DNA from: Salegentibacter flavus
GTDB lineage: Bacteria; Bacteroidota; Bacteroidia; Flavobacteriales; Flavobacteriaceae
Length of the DNA: 64,000 nt
Assembly (NCBI RefSeq): GCF_900115145.1
Contig: NZ_FOVL01000003.1
Location: 157,283-221,282, forward strand
Reading direction: 5' to 3'
A program made the position numbers and the translations under genes. This document shows, piece after piece, positions 33,468 to 41,330 of the stretch. Positions within the stretch are counted from its first letter, which is position 1; each line of letters begins with the position of its first letter. The notes beneath the pieces are model-generated. The model ran no database searches. It was not told where the DNA came from and saw only the letters and a program-made list of their open reading frames with translations.

Positions 33468-34475
33468 ATGAAAATCTATCAAACCAGGTTTACCTACTTC
33501 TTTATTGCCATGTTTTTAATGGCTGGAATTATTTCCTGTAAAGACAGTCAAAAAGACAAAGAGCAGAAAGTTGCTGAAACTTCCCAAAATGAAAATAATG
33601 ATCCGTTTTTTAAACTTTCCCTGGCCCAATGGTCTTTGAATAAACATATTTTCGCCGGAGATATTGATCCTATGGAATTTGCTCGCGTAGCAAATGAACT
33701 GGAATTTGAAGGTATTGAATATGTAAGCGGCTTTTATGCTGAAGGAATAAAAAAAGCCGATGATCCAAAACAAGCTATGCAGGACGTCCTGGATACTCTT
33801 AAGGCAAAAAGCGAAAAATATAATGTAGAGAATGTTTTAATAATGGTTGACGGCGAAGGTGAACTAGCCAGTCCAGATGAAGATACTAGAAACACTGCGG
33901 TAGAAAACCATAAGAAATGGGTGGATGCCGCTGAATTTTTGGGCTGCCACTCTATTCGGGTTAATCTATTTGGTACCAACGACAAAGAGGAATGGAAAAG
34001 CGCAGCTGTTGATGGCCTCACAAAACTTTCAGAATATGCATCAGAAAAAAATGTGAACGTACTGGTAGAAAATCACGGATACCTATCTTCAAATGCCGCT
34101 TTGCTTGCTGAAGTTATGGAAGAGGTGAATTTGGAAAACTGTGGCACCCTGCCTGATTTTGGTAATTTTTGTCTTAAAAGAAAAGATGGAGAACAATGGG
34201 AAGCCGAATGCGTAGAAGAGTATCCCATCTACCAGGGCATAGAAGAAATGATGCCTTATGCCAAAGCGGTAAGTGCTAAATCCTACGATTTTGATGAAGA
34301 AGGTAATGAAACTAAATTAGATTACGCGAGGATCCTTAAAATAATAAAAGAAGCCGGATATACCGGATTTATTGGTGTTGAGTACGAAGGGGAAAGACTC
34401 TCTGAAAAGGAAGGCATAATCGCGACAAGGGACCTGCTTATTAAAGAAGGAAGCAAACTAAACGACAATCAGTAA
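33468..34475 (+). CDS. Exported sugar isomerase/epimerase-like lipoprotein (TIM barrel)
   Basis: A 335-residue xylose-isomerase-like TIM barrel (AP endonuclease 2 superfamily). The signal (IAMFLMAGIISC) ends in a lipobox cysteine near residue 24, so it is a periplasm- or surface-exposed lipoprotein. Barrel features include LAQWSLNKHIFAGDIDPMEF, EYVSGFYAEG and VLVENHGYLSSNAALLAEVM, with a terminal FIGVEYEGERLSEKEGI; the Glu/His residues in these strands probably bind a metal. It opens a five-gene run (33468-38742) facing away from the GMC dehydrogenase pair. A role in processing keto-sugars in the periplasm is inferred. Confidence 0.85.
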   Translation: MKIYQTRFTYFFIAMFLMAGIISCKDSQKDKEQKVAETSQNENNDPFFKLSLAQWSLNKHIFAGDIDPMEFARVANELEFEGIEYVSGFYAEGIKKADDPKQAMQDVLDTLKAKSEKYNVENVLIMVDGEGELASPDEDTRNTAVENHKKWVDAAEFLGCHSIRVNLFGTNDKEEWKSAAVDGLTKLSEYASEKNVNVLVENHGYLSSNAALLAEVMEEVNLENCGTLPDFGNFCLKRKDGEQWEAECVEEYPIYQGIEEMMPYAKAVSAKSYDFDEEGNETKLDYARILKIIKEAGYTGFIGVEYEGERLSEKEGIIATRDLLIKEGSKLNDNQ

Positions 34476-34494
34476 AAAATACAATTACGCAAGA

Positions 34495-35727
34495 ATGAAA
34501 AATTTAGTTCGCTTTCAATTATCAGCAATGATGTTCCTGGAATTCTTTATCTGGGGGGGATGGTTTGTAACCCTTGGAACATTTCTGGGAAATAATTTAG
34601 AGGCCACCGGTGCACAAACCGGAATGGCTTTTTCAACACAATCCTGGGGGGCAATAATAGCCCCTTTTATAATCGGTTTGATAGCCGACCGATTTTTTAA
34701 TGCCGAAAGAATTCTGGGAGTTTTACATCTGCTAGGCGCTGGATTGCTATATCTAATGTTTAACGCAGATGATTTCTCTACCTTCTATCCTTTGGTTTTG
34801 GGGTATATGATTATTTATATGCCCACCCTGGCCCTGGTAAATTCTATTTCCTTTAACCAAATGACCGATCCCTCGAAGCAGTTTTCAGGAATCCGTGTCT
34901 TCGGAACTCTGGGATGGATAATTGCCGGAATGGTGATCAGTTACCTTGCATGGGATTCCGCAGAAGGCAGAGCTGATGGACTCCTTAGAAATACCTTTCT
35001 TATGGTTTCTGTCGCTTCGGCTGTGTTGGGGATTTTCAGCTTTACCCTGCCAAAAACCCCACCAACCAGTAAAGGAGAAAAAGTGACGCTTTCGGAAATT
35101 TTAGGCCTGGAAGCCCTTGCCTTATTAAAGGGGAAAAATTTCCTAATGTTCTTTATAGCATCGGTCTTAATCTGTATTCCACTGGCTTTTTATTACCAGA
35201 ATGCAAATCCATTCCTGGCAGAAGTTGGGATGGAAGACCCCACTGCAATGATGACCATCGGGCAGATTTCTGAGGTGCTTTTCCTCTTACTCCTCCCCTT
35301 TTTCTTTAAAAAATTCGGATTTAAGATCACCTTGCTGGCAGGTATGCTGGCCTGGACTTTAAGATATTTACTTTTCGCTTACGGAGATGCCGGTGAACTG
35401 GCTTACATGCTAATCATCGGGATCGCCCTGCACGGGATTTGTTACGATTTTTTCTTCGTAGCGGGTCAGATCTATACCGATTCTAAAGCGGGCCCAAAGA
35501 TCAAAAGTGCAGCGCAAGGCCTTATCACCCTGGCCACCTATGGGGTTGGGATGTTGATAGGTTTCTGGGTAGCCGGACAAATAAGTGACATGTACCTTAA
35601 TACCGATGGCACCCATGACTGGGAACAGATCTGGATTGTACCGGCAGGATTCGCCTTGGTAGTAATGATTTTATTTGCTATTTTCTTCAAAGATGAGAAA
35701 ATCGCTAAAAAAGATATTGAAATATAA
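34495..35727 (+). CDS. MFS sugar/nucleoside permease, NupG-like
   Basis: A 410-residue inner-membrane transporter with twelve hydrophobic segments. The start MKNLVRFQLSAMMFLEFFIW and the early IAPFIIGLIADRFFNAERIL loop match the NupG/XapB nucleoside:H+ symporter branch of the MFS. It lies 19 bases after the isomerase lipoprotein gene and 13 bases before the Gfo/Idh/MocA gene. In Bacteroidota this branch commonly accompanies sugar isomerase and oxidoreductase genes, where it is better read as a sugar or keto-sugar importer than as a nucleoside carrier; substrate is inferred from context. Confidence 0.86.
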   Translation: MKNLVRFQLSAMMFLEFFIWGGWFVTLGTFLGNNLEATGAQTGMAFSTQSWGAIIAPFIIGLIADRFFNAERILGVLHLLGAGLLYLMFNADDFSTFYPLVLGYMIIYMPTLALVNSISFNQMTDPSKQFSGIRVFGTLGWIIAGMVISYLAWDSAEGRADGLLRNTFLMVSVASAVLGIFSFTLPKTPPTSKGEKVTLSEILGLEALALLKGKNFLMFFIASVLICIPLAFYYQNANPFLAEVGMEDPTAMMTIGQISEVLFLLLLPFFFKKFGFKITLLAGMLAWTLRYLLFAYGDAGELAYMLIIGIALHGICYDFFFVAGQIYTDSKAGPKIKSAAQGLITLATYGVGMLIGFWVAGQISDMYLNTDGTHDWEQIWIVPAGFALVVMILFAIFFKDEKIAKKDIEI

Positions 35728-35740
35728 CTTAGTAAAAACT

Positions 35741-36880
35741 ATGAGTAAAAAGATAAAATTAGGCATTCTTGGTGGAGGAGGCGATTCCCTCATTGGGATC
35801 CTGCACCGGGTGGCTTCTTCGATGTATGACAAATATGAACTGGTAGGCGGTGTTTTTAATCCTGAAAAATCTGAAAGCATCAAGTTTGCTGAAAAGATTG
35901 GTATAGGCACAGATCGCATCTATAAGGATCTGGATGAGTTGGTTTCTGAAGAAAATAAACTTCCTGAAACAGAACGTATACAGGTGGTTTCAATTCTTAC
36001 TCCGAACTTTCTCCATTTCCCTATGGCCAAGCAGTTGTTGGAAAACGGTTTTAATGTGATTTGTGAAAAACCTATGACCACCACCTATAAGGAAGCTAGG
36101 ATCCTGGAGGAAACCCAAAAACAATCAGGAGCCATTTTTGCCGTGACCTACACCTATACGGGGTATCCTATGATTAGGCAGATGAAAGAAATGATAGCTT
36201 CCGGAAGGATAGGGAAAATCCAGAAAATAGACGTGCAGTATTATCAGGGTTGGATAAACCCTATCATTCACGATGAAGAAAAAAGAGCAAATACCTGGAG
36301 ATTGGATCCGGAGAAATCCGGAATAAGCTGTTGCGTAGGAGATATTGGAACCCACGCTTTCGATATGATTGAATATGTTAGCGGTCTGGAAGTACAAAAG
36401 GTCCTGGCGGACCTTAATTACCTCTACAAAGACAACAAAATGGATATAGACGGAACGATTATGTTGCGCTTTTCAGAATATGTAAAAGGAATCATCAGGT
36501 CCAGCCAGATCGCTACCGGGGAAGAAAATAACTTTACTGTTAGTATCTACGGAGAAAAAGCAGGTTTGAAATGGGAACAGGAAAATCCTAATTATTTGTA
36601 CCTGATGGAAGATGGAGAACCAATGAAAGTTTTAAAACCCGGGCACCCTTATAATTCTGATCTTTCTTTAGACGGCACCAAACTTCCTCCCGGTCATCCC
36701 GAAGGTATCTTTGATTCGATGGGAAATATCTATAAAGGAGTGGCCAGAGCTATTAATAAAGAAGATTATCACCCCGGAGAATTCCCGACGATAAAAGACG
36801 GCATCCGCGGAATGAATTTTATAGAAAAAGCCGTGGAATCCCATAACAAAGGTAATGTTTGGGTAAAAATTGATGAATAA
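35741..36880 (+). CDS. Gfo/Idh/MocA-family NAD(P) oxidoreductase
   Basis: A 379-residue cytoplasmic oxidoreductase. The dinucleotide fold starts at KLGILGGGGDSLIGILHRVA and the family motif CEKPMTTTYKEA near residue 110 carries the catalytic lysine; SCCVGDIGTHAFDMIEYVSG near 200 holds the later His/Asp. The ATG at 35741 is chosen because it places the Rossmann strand right after the start and sits 13 bases past the transporter stop; a longer frame from 35675 would overlap that gene. Members oxidise or reduce sugar hydroxyls at C3 or elsewhere. Here it would interconvert imported keto-sugars with their alcohols. Confidence 0.88.
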   Translation: MSKKIKLGILGGGGDSLIGILHRVASSMYDKYELVGGVFNPEKSESIKFAEKIGIGTDRIYKDLDELVSEENKLPETERIQVVSILTPNFLHFPMAKQLLENGFNVICEKPMTTTYKEARILEETQKQSGAIFAVTYTYTGYPMIRQMKEMIASGRIGKIQKIDVQYYQGWINPIIHDEEKRANTWRLDPEKSGISCCVGDIGTHAFDMIEYVSGLEVQKVLADLNYLYKDNKMDIDGTIMLRFSEYVKGIIRSSQIATGEENNFTVSIYGEKAGLKWEQENPNYLYLMEDGEPMKVLKPGHPYNSDLSLDGTKLPPGHPEGIFDSMGNIYKGVARAINKEDYHPGEFPTIKDGIRGMNFIEKAVESHNKGNVWVKIDE

Positions 36881-36923
36881 AATATAAGCCCAAGAGGCTT
36901 TTCAACTTAAATTTTTTGACAAG

Positions 36924-37985
36924 ATGAAAATGAAAACCATAAAAGGACCGGCAGTATTTCTTGCTCAGTTCATGGACTCCAAAGCCCCCTTCAATAGCCT
37001 GGATGGCCTATGTAAATGGGCGTCAGAACTGGGTTATAAAGGAATACAGATCCCAACCTGGGAAACGGCCCTGATCGATCTGAAAAAAGCAGCGGAAAGC
37101 AAAGATTATTGTGATGAATTAAAAGGAAAGATAGGTTCGTACGGGTTAGAGATCACTGAGCTTTCTACCCATCTACAGGGACAGCTTGTAGCTGTGCATC
37201 CTGCCTATGATACAATGTTTGATAATTTCGCTCCCGATGATTATAAAAATAATCCAAAGAAACGAACAGAATGGGCGATTCAACAGCTTAAATATGCTGC
37301 CAAAGCCAGTAGAAATCTTGGTTTGGATGTTCACGGAACATTCAGCGGCTCTTTGCTGTGGCATACCGCACATCCATGGCCGCAACGGCCACAAGGCCTT
37401 GTGGAAATGGGGTTTAAAGAATTAGCTGATCGTTGGTTGCCAATTCTAAACGAATTTGACGAATACGGTGTAGATGTTTGTTACGAGGTACACCCGGGAG
37501 AAGACCTGCACGATGGAGTAACTTTTGAAAGATTTCTTGACGCCACCAACAATCATAATCGGGTAAACCTTTTGTATGACCCAAGCCATTTTGTACTTCA
37601 GCAACTGGATTATATCGAGTATATAGATCACTATCACGAGTACATAAAAATGTTTCACGTTAAGGATGCAGAATTTAATCCCACCGGAAAAAAAGGCACT
37701 TTTGGCGGCTATGAAGACTGGAAAGACCGGGCTGGAAGATACCGGAGCCCTGGGGACGGGCAGGTGGATTTTAAGACTATTTTCTCGAAACTCACCGAAT
37801 ACGGCTGTGATGTTTGGGCGGTGATGGAATGGGAGTGTTGCATTAAGTCTCCGGAACAGGGAGCACAGGAAGGAGCACCATTCATAAAAAATCATATCAT
37901 AGAAGCTACTCAAAAGAAATTTGATGATTTTGCAGGGACTGAAATCGATGAAGATAAATTAAAACGAATATTAGGAATCGACTAA
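36924..37985 (+). CDS. Cytoplasmic sugar phosphate isomerase/epimerase-like protein
   Basis: A 353-residue xylose-isomerase-like TIM barrel without signal peptide. Metal-site strands are visible as DVCYEVHPGEDLHDGVTFER, RVNLLYDPSHFVLQQLDYIE, KMFHVKDAEFNPTG and a final DVWAVMEWECCIKSPEQGA. It belongs to the group that includes keto-sugar isomerases and hydroxypyruvate isomerase-like proteins. It lies 43 bases after the Gfo/Idh/MocA gene and 10 bases before the DUF1080 gene. It is distinct from the exported barrel at 33468, so the cluster has one barrel on each side of the membrane. Confidence 0.88.
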   Translation: MKMKTIKGPAVFLAQFMDSKAPFNSLDGLCKWASELGYKGIQIPTWETALIDLKKAAESKDYCDELKGKIGSYGLEITELSTHLQGQLVAVHPAYDTMFDNFAPDDYKNNPKKRTEWAIQQLKYAAKASRNLGLDVHGTFSGSLLWHTAHPWPQRPQGLVEMGFKELADRWLPILNEFDEYGVDVCYEVHPGEDLHDGVTFERFLDATNNHNRVNLLYDPSHFVLQQLDYIEYIDHYHEYIKMFHVKDAEFNPTGKKGTFGGYEDWKDRAGRYRSPGDGQVDFKTIFSKLTEYGCDVWAVMEWECCIKSPEQGAQEGAPFIKNHIIEATQKKFDDFAGTEIDEDKLKRILGID

Positions 37986-37995
37986 AACCAACCAT

Positions 37996-38742
37996 ATGAA
38001 AAAAATAAGTTTTGCATTAATCACAACCGCCTTGCTTATGGTGGGGTGTAAGGATAACTCCAAAAACGAGGAAAACACCGTATCTGAACCAGATATCACA
38101 ATGAATGAAGACCAGGAAAAAGAATGGGAAGAACTTTTCAACGGAAATGATCTTGAAGGCTGGAAAGCCTTTAACAGCGATTCTATTTCTAACCAATGGA
38201 AAGCTGAAGAAGGGACAATTGCTTTTTCTCCTGCTGAAGGAGAGCGTCAGGGAACTGAGAACCTGGTCACAGAAGAACAATATGAAAATTTTGAACTTTC
38301 CCTGGAATGGAAAATTTCAGAAGGCGGAAACAGCGGGATAATGTGGGGGGTACAGGAAGACTTTAGCGAACCATATCTTACAGGTCCCGAAATACAGGTG
38401 CTGGATAACGAAGGGCATCCGGATGCCAAAAACGGCCCAATCAGGCAGGCAGGGGCACTTTACGACATGGTTCCGCCATCTGAAGACGTTACCAAACCTG
38501 CGGGAGAATGGAACACTACAGTGATTAGAATAAATCATGAAGAGAATAAAGGTTCTGTAGAGATGAATGGCACGCTGGTTACAGAATTTGCATTACATGG
38601 TGAAGAATGGGACGAAATGGTAAACAACTCAAAGTTTAAGGAGTGGGAGGATTTTGGAAAAACCCATAAGGGCCATATCGCATTACAGGACCATGGAGAT
38701 AAGGTTTGGTATCGGAATATTAAGATTAAGGAACTGGATTAA
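37996..38742 (+). CDS. DUF1080 lipoprotein (3-keto-disaccharide hydrolase/lyase-type domain)
   Basis: Exported lipoprotein of 248 residues. The signal MKKISFALITTALLMVGC ends in a lipobox cysteine at residue 18. The rest is one DUF1080 beta-sandwich: EEWEELFNGNDLEGWKAF-like opening (seen as KEWEELFNGNDLEGWKAFN), FELSLEWKISEGGNSGIMWG, TGPEIQVLDNEGHPDAKNG and the closing GHIALQDHGDKVWYRNIKIK. Members of this domain cleave 3-keto-glycosides made by a C3 dehydrogenase. Last gene of the run, closed by a terminator at 38761. It is the piece that most strongly points to a keto-glycoside pathway. Confidence 0.9.
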   Translation: MKKISFALITTALLMVGCKDNSKNEENTVSEPDITMNEDQEKEWEELFNGNDLEGWKAFNSDSISNQWKAEEGTIAFSPAEGERQGTENLVTEEQYENFELSLEWKISEGGNSGIMWGVQEDFSEPYLTGPEIQVLDNEGHPDAKNGPIRQAGALYDMVPPSEDVTKPAGEWNTTVIRINHEENKGSVEMNGTLVTEFALHGEEWDEMVNNSKFKEWEDFGKTHKGHIALQDHGDKVWYRNIKIKELD

Positions 38743-38760
38743 AACTATAATTCTTAGTTA

Positions 38761-38797
38761 AAAAACTGCAATCGGTCCAGGCTGATTGCAGTTTTTT
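38761..38797 (+). terminator. Terminator of the keto-sugar run
   Basis: A perfect 12-bp stem (AAAACTGCAATC with GATTGCAGTTTT), 10-nt loop and extra T. Confidence 0.92.
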
Positions 38798-38844
38798 GTT
38801 TTCAGTTAAAACCAAATTCATAAATTTAAAGTAAAATCTAACCT

Positions 38845-40056
38845 ATGAAAACTAATAAGGTAAAGTTTAAAAATAAAAATGGCGAAGAATTAATGGGTTA
38901 CCTGGAACTACCCCATAATCAGGATCCACATAACTTTGTGTTATTTGCACATTGTTTTACCTGTAATAAAAATTTCTTCGCGGCTAAAAATATTAGTCGT
39001 TCCCTTGCATCTGCCGGTTATGGGGTTTTAAGGTTCGATTTTACCGGACTTGGAGAAAGCGAAGGGGATTTTTCAGACACCAATTTTTCAGGTAATATTC
39101 AGGACCTGGTGGCTGCAGCCGAATTCTTAAAAGAAGAACATCAGGCTCCCGGTCTGCTGGTAGGACATTCCCTTGGTGGCGCGGCCGTTTTGTATGCAGC
39201 AAAACAAATAGCTTCTGTAAAAGCAGTTGCCACCGTTGCGGCTCCCTCTACCATAAAACACGTAGAAGGTTTGTTGCGCAGCAATATTGACGAAATCGAA
39301 AAAAGCGGAAAAGCCAGTGTTAATATCGGCGGACGTCCTTTTGAGGTGAAAAAGCAATTCCTGGATGATATTCGGGAACACGATCTAAGTTCCTATTTAA
39401 GCGACCTAAAAAGAGCCCTTCTCATCCTGCATTCACCACAAGACAGAATTGTAGGAATAAAAAATGCCGAAGAACTCTACGTGGCGGCGAAGCATCCTAA
39501 AAGTTTCATTTCCCTTGATGGCGCAAGTCATTTAATGGAGGCAGAAGAAGATGCAGTTTACGCAGGAAATACCATCGCGACCTGGGCTCAAAAATATCTG
39601 CAAATTGAAGAAAAAACTCTCCCTGAATCCCAGAGTGATGTTGTAGCTAATCTTGGAAGTACAGGCTATACTACCCAAATGAAAGCCGGAAAACATCATT
39701 TTACCGCCGATGAACCGGTTAAAGCCGGAGGCAATGATTATGGGCCCACCCCCTATCAGTTAGTTTCGGCAGGTTTGGCTGCCTGTACCTCTATGACTCT
39801 CCATATGTATGCAAGGAGAAAAAAATGGCCGCTGGAAAATGTGGAAACTCACGTTTCTTATTCTCGGGAACACGCCAGTGATTGTGATAATTGTGAAGAC
39901 AAAGCTGCAAAATTAGATACCTTTAAAAGGGAAATCCAAATAAAAGGTGATCTTGATGAAAAACAGAAAAAAAGACTTTTGGAAATAGCAGATAAATGTC
40001 CGGTACACAAAAGTTTAACCAGCAAAAATCAAATCCCTACATTTCTAAAAAGTTAA
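38845..40056 (+). CDS. Alpha/beta hydrolase fused to OsmC-family peroxidase domain
   Basis: A 403-residue two-domain protein. Residues 1 to about 250 are an alpha/beta hydrolase with oxyanion/nucleophile elbow GHSLGGAAV near 107 and a late catalytic His in DGASHLMEAEED. Residues of about 265-403 are an OsmC/Ohr-type domain with the reactive cysteine in SAGLAACTSMTLHMYARRK and a second one in ADKCPVHKSL; a further SDCDNCEDKA pair lies between. OsmC domains reduce organic hydroperoxides with thiols. The fused form is a known but biochemically poorly defined family. It is a single gene; the hydrolase may release substrates for the peroxidase domain. Confidence 0.92.
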   Translation: MKTNKVKFKNKNGEELMGYLELPHNQDPHNFVLFAHCFTCNKNFFAAKNISRSLASAGYGVLRFDFTGLGESEGDFSDTNFSGNIQDLVAAAEFLKEEHQAPGLLVGHSLGGAAVLYAAKQIASVKAVATVAAPSTIKHVEGLLRSNIDEIEKSGKASVNIGGRPFEVKKQFLDDIREHDLSSYLSDLKRALLILHSPQDRIVGIKNAEELYVAAKHPKSFISLDGASHLMEAEEDAVYAGNTIATWAQKYLQIEEKTLPESQSDVVANLGSTGYTTQMKAGKHHFTADEPVKAGGNDYGPTPYQLVSAGLAACTSMTLHMYARRKKWPLENVETHVSYSREHASDCDNCEDKAAKLDTFKREIQIKGDLDEKQKKRLLEIADKCPVHKSLTSKNQIPTFLKS

Positions 40057-40182
40057 CCTGAAAGGTATATAAAACCGCCATAGCGCTACCATGACCAATG
40101 TTAAGCTCTCCTTAAATCTTTGGTGAACAATATGAATAGACCTAATTTAGTTATGTTAAATCTGAAAACCAATCAATAGATT

Positions 40183-40776
40183 ATGAAACGTATTAGTTTA
40201 TCATTAGTAATTTTTGCTTCAATAGCAATTATCGGGTGTAAAAACGATAAGAAAGAAGAAGACAAGACTACAACTGACTCTGAAATGAACTCAACCATGG
40301 ATGACATGGAGGAGGAAAATGAGATCAGAAAAGCAACTGCAACTATGAGTCCGAATAACAACAGTAATCTTGGCGGAGAAGTTGTTTTTACACAAGAAAA
40401 CGGAGAAGTTAGTATGACGGCTCTTATTACCGGACTTCCGGAGGGAGAACATGCCATACATATTCACGAGTTTGGAGACTGTTCTATGGAAGATGGTTCC
40501 TCAGCCGGTGGCCATTGGAATCCAACCGATGAAAAACACGGAAAATGGGGTGACCCTGAAGGCTACCACAAAGGTGATATCGGTAACTTCACTACCGACT
40601 CTAATGGCAATGGGACTATAACTATGACCACCGATGAATGGTGTATTGGTTGTGGCGATGAAGAAAAAGATATTTTAGGTAAATCGATTATTGTGCACGA
40701 TGGAGTTGATGATTTTACCTCTCAGCCAGCTGGAAATGCCGGTACACGTGTTGGATGTGGTGTAATAGAAGAATAA
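40183..40776 (+). CDS. sodC: Cu-Zn superoxide dismutase lipoprotein
   Basis: Periplasmic superoxide dismutase of 197 residues. The signal ends in the lipobox SIAIIGC near residue 20, followed by an acidic linker. Copper and zinc ligands are visible in HAIHIHEFGDCS (two His), GGHWNPTDEKHG (bridging and zinc His), and SIIVHDGVDDFTSQPAGNAG (last copper His), with the disulfide Cys pair in FGDCS and RVGCGVIEE. It is closed by a terminator and followed by a hemerythrin gene, giving a small oxygen-handling group with the peroxidase-like fusion upstream. Nothing is missing. Confidence 0.95.
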   Translation: MKRISLSLVIFASIAIIGCKNDKKEEDKTTTDSEMNSTMDDMEEENEIRKATATMSPNNNSNLGGEVVFTQENGEVSMTALITGLPEGEHAIHIHEFGDCSMEDGSSAGGHWNPTDEKHGKWGDPEGYHKGDIGNFTTDSNGNGTITMTTDEWCIGCGDEEKDILGKSIIVHDGVDDFTSQPAGNAGTRVGCGVIEE

Positions 40777-40800
40777 CCCATTCCTACATAAATAAACTTA

Positions 40801-40823
40801 AAAGCGGCCTTTGCCGCTTTTTC
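40801..40823 (+). terminator. Terminator after sodC
   Basis: An 8-bp perfect stem (AAAGCGGC with GCCGCTTT), CTTT loop, short T tail. It excludes a hemerythrin start upstream at 40811. Confidence 0.88.
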
Positions 40824-40843
40824 TAAATCTAAACCTAAATATT

Positions 40844-41278
40844 ATGAATATTTTTGAAGCCCTGCGGCAAGAACACGAAATCCAACGTGAATTAGTAGAC
40901 AAACTCACGAAGACCCATGGTGATACCGAAGAAAGAAAAAAGATCTTCGAGCAACTGAAACATGAACTCAAAATCCATGCAGATGCCGAAGAAAGACATT
41001 TCTATGTGCCACTGATGAAGAAAGATCTAACCCAGGGAAAAGCGCGACACAGCGTTGCCGAGCATCACGAAATGGATGAACTTATCGAGAAGCTTGAAGA
41101 CACCGAAATGGATGCTTCTAACTGGTTGAAGCTGGCAAAAGAGCTTGCACATATTGTAATTCATCACCTGGATGAAGAGGAGCATGAAGTTTTTCAAATG
41201 GCAGGTAAAGCTCTCACCGATAAGCAAAAGATCTCCCTTGCTGAAGATTACAATAAGGAAATAAGAAAAACTCGCTAA
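40844..41278 (+). CDS. Hemerythrin HHE-domain protein
   Basis: A 144-residue four-helix di-iron protein. The His/Glu ligands appear in LRQEHEIQRELVDKL, HADAEERHFYVPLM, AEHHEMDELIEKL and HHLDEEEHEVFQMA, fitting the H-HxxxE-H-HxxxD pattern. It starts at ATG 40844; an upstream TTG would run through the sodC terminator. Members bind oxygen, nitric oxide or act in redox and iron handling; which applies is unknown. A strong terminator at 41299 separates it from the convergent NDH-2 gene. Confidence 0.88.
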   Translation: MNIFEALRQEHEIQRELVDKLTKTHGDTEERKKIFEQLKHELKIHADAEERHFYVPLMKKDLTQGKARHSVAEHHEMDELIEKLEDTEMDASNWLKLAKELAHIVIHHLDEEEHEVFQMAGKALTDKQKISLAEDYNKEIRKTR

Positions 41279-41298
41279 AGCGAATTATTCTAAGGAAG

Positions 41299-41328
41299 AA
41301 AGCCGGTCTTAATCAGACCGGTTTTTTT
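41299..41328. terminator. Terminator between hemerythrin and ndh
   Basis: An 11-bp stem with one G-U wobble (AAAGCCGGTCT with AGACCGGTTTT), TAATC loop and a T-run, serving the plus-strand gene. Confidence 0.9.
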
Positions 41329-41330
41329 GG

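Noticed and set aside
37446..37913. Minus-strand frame of 155 residues inside the second TIM barrel gene
   Set aside because: Antisense shadow of a conserved enzyme; no independent support.
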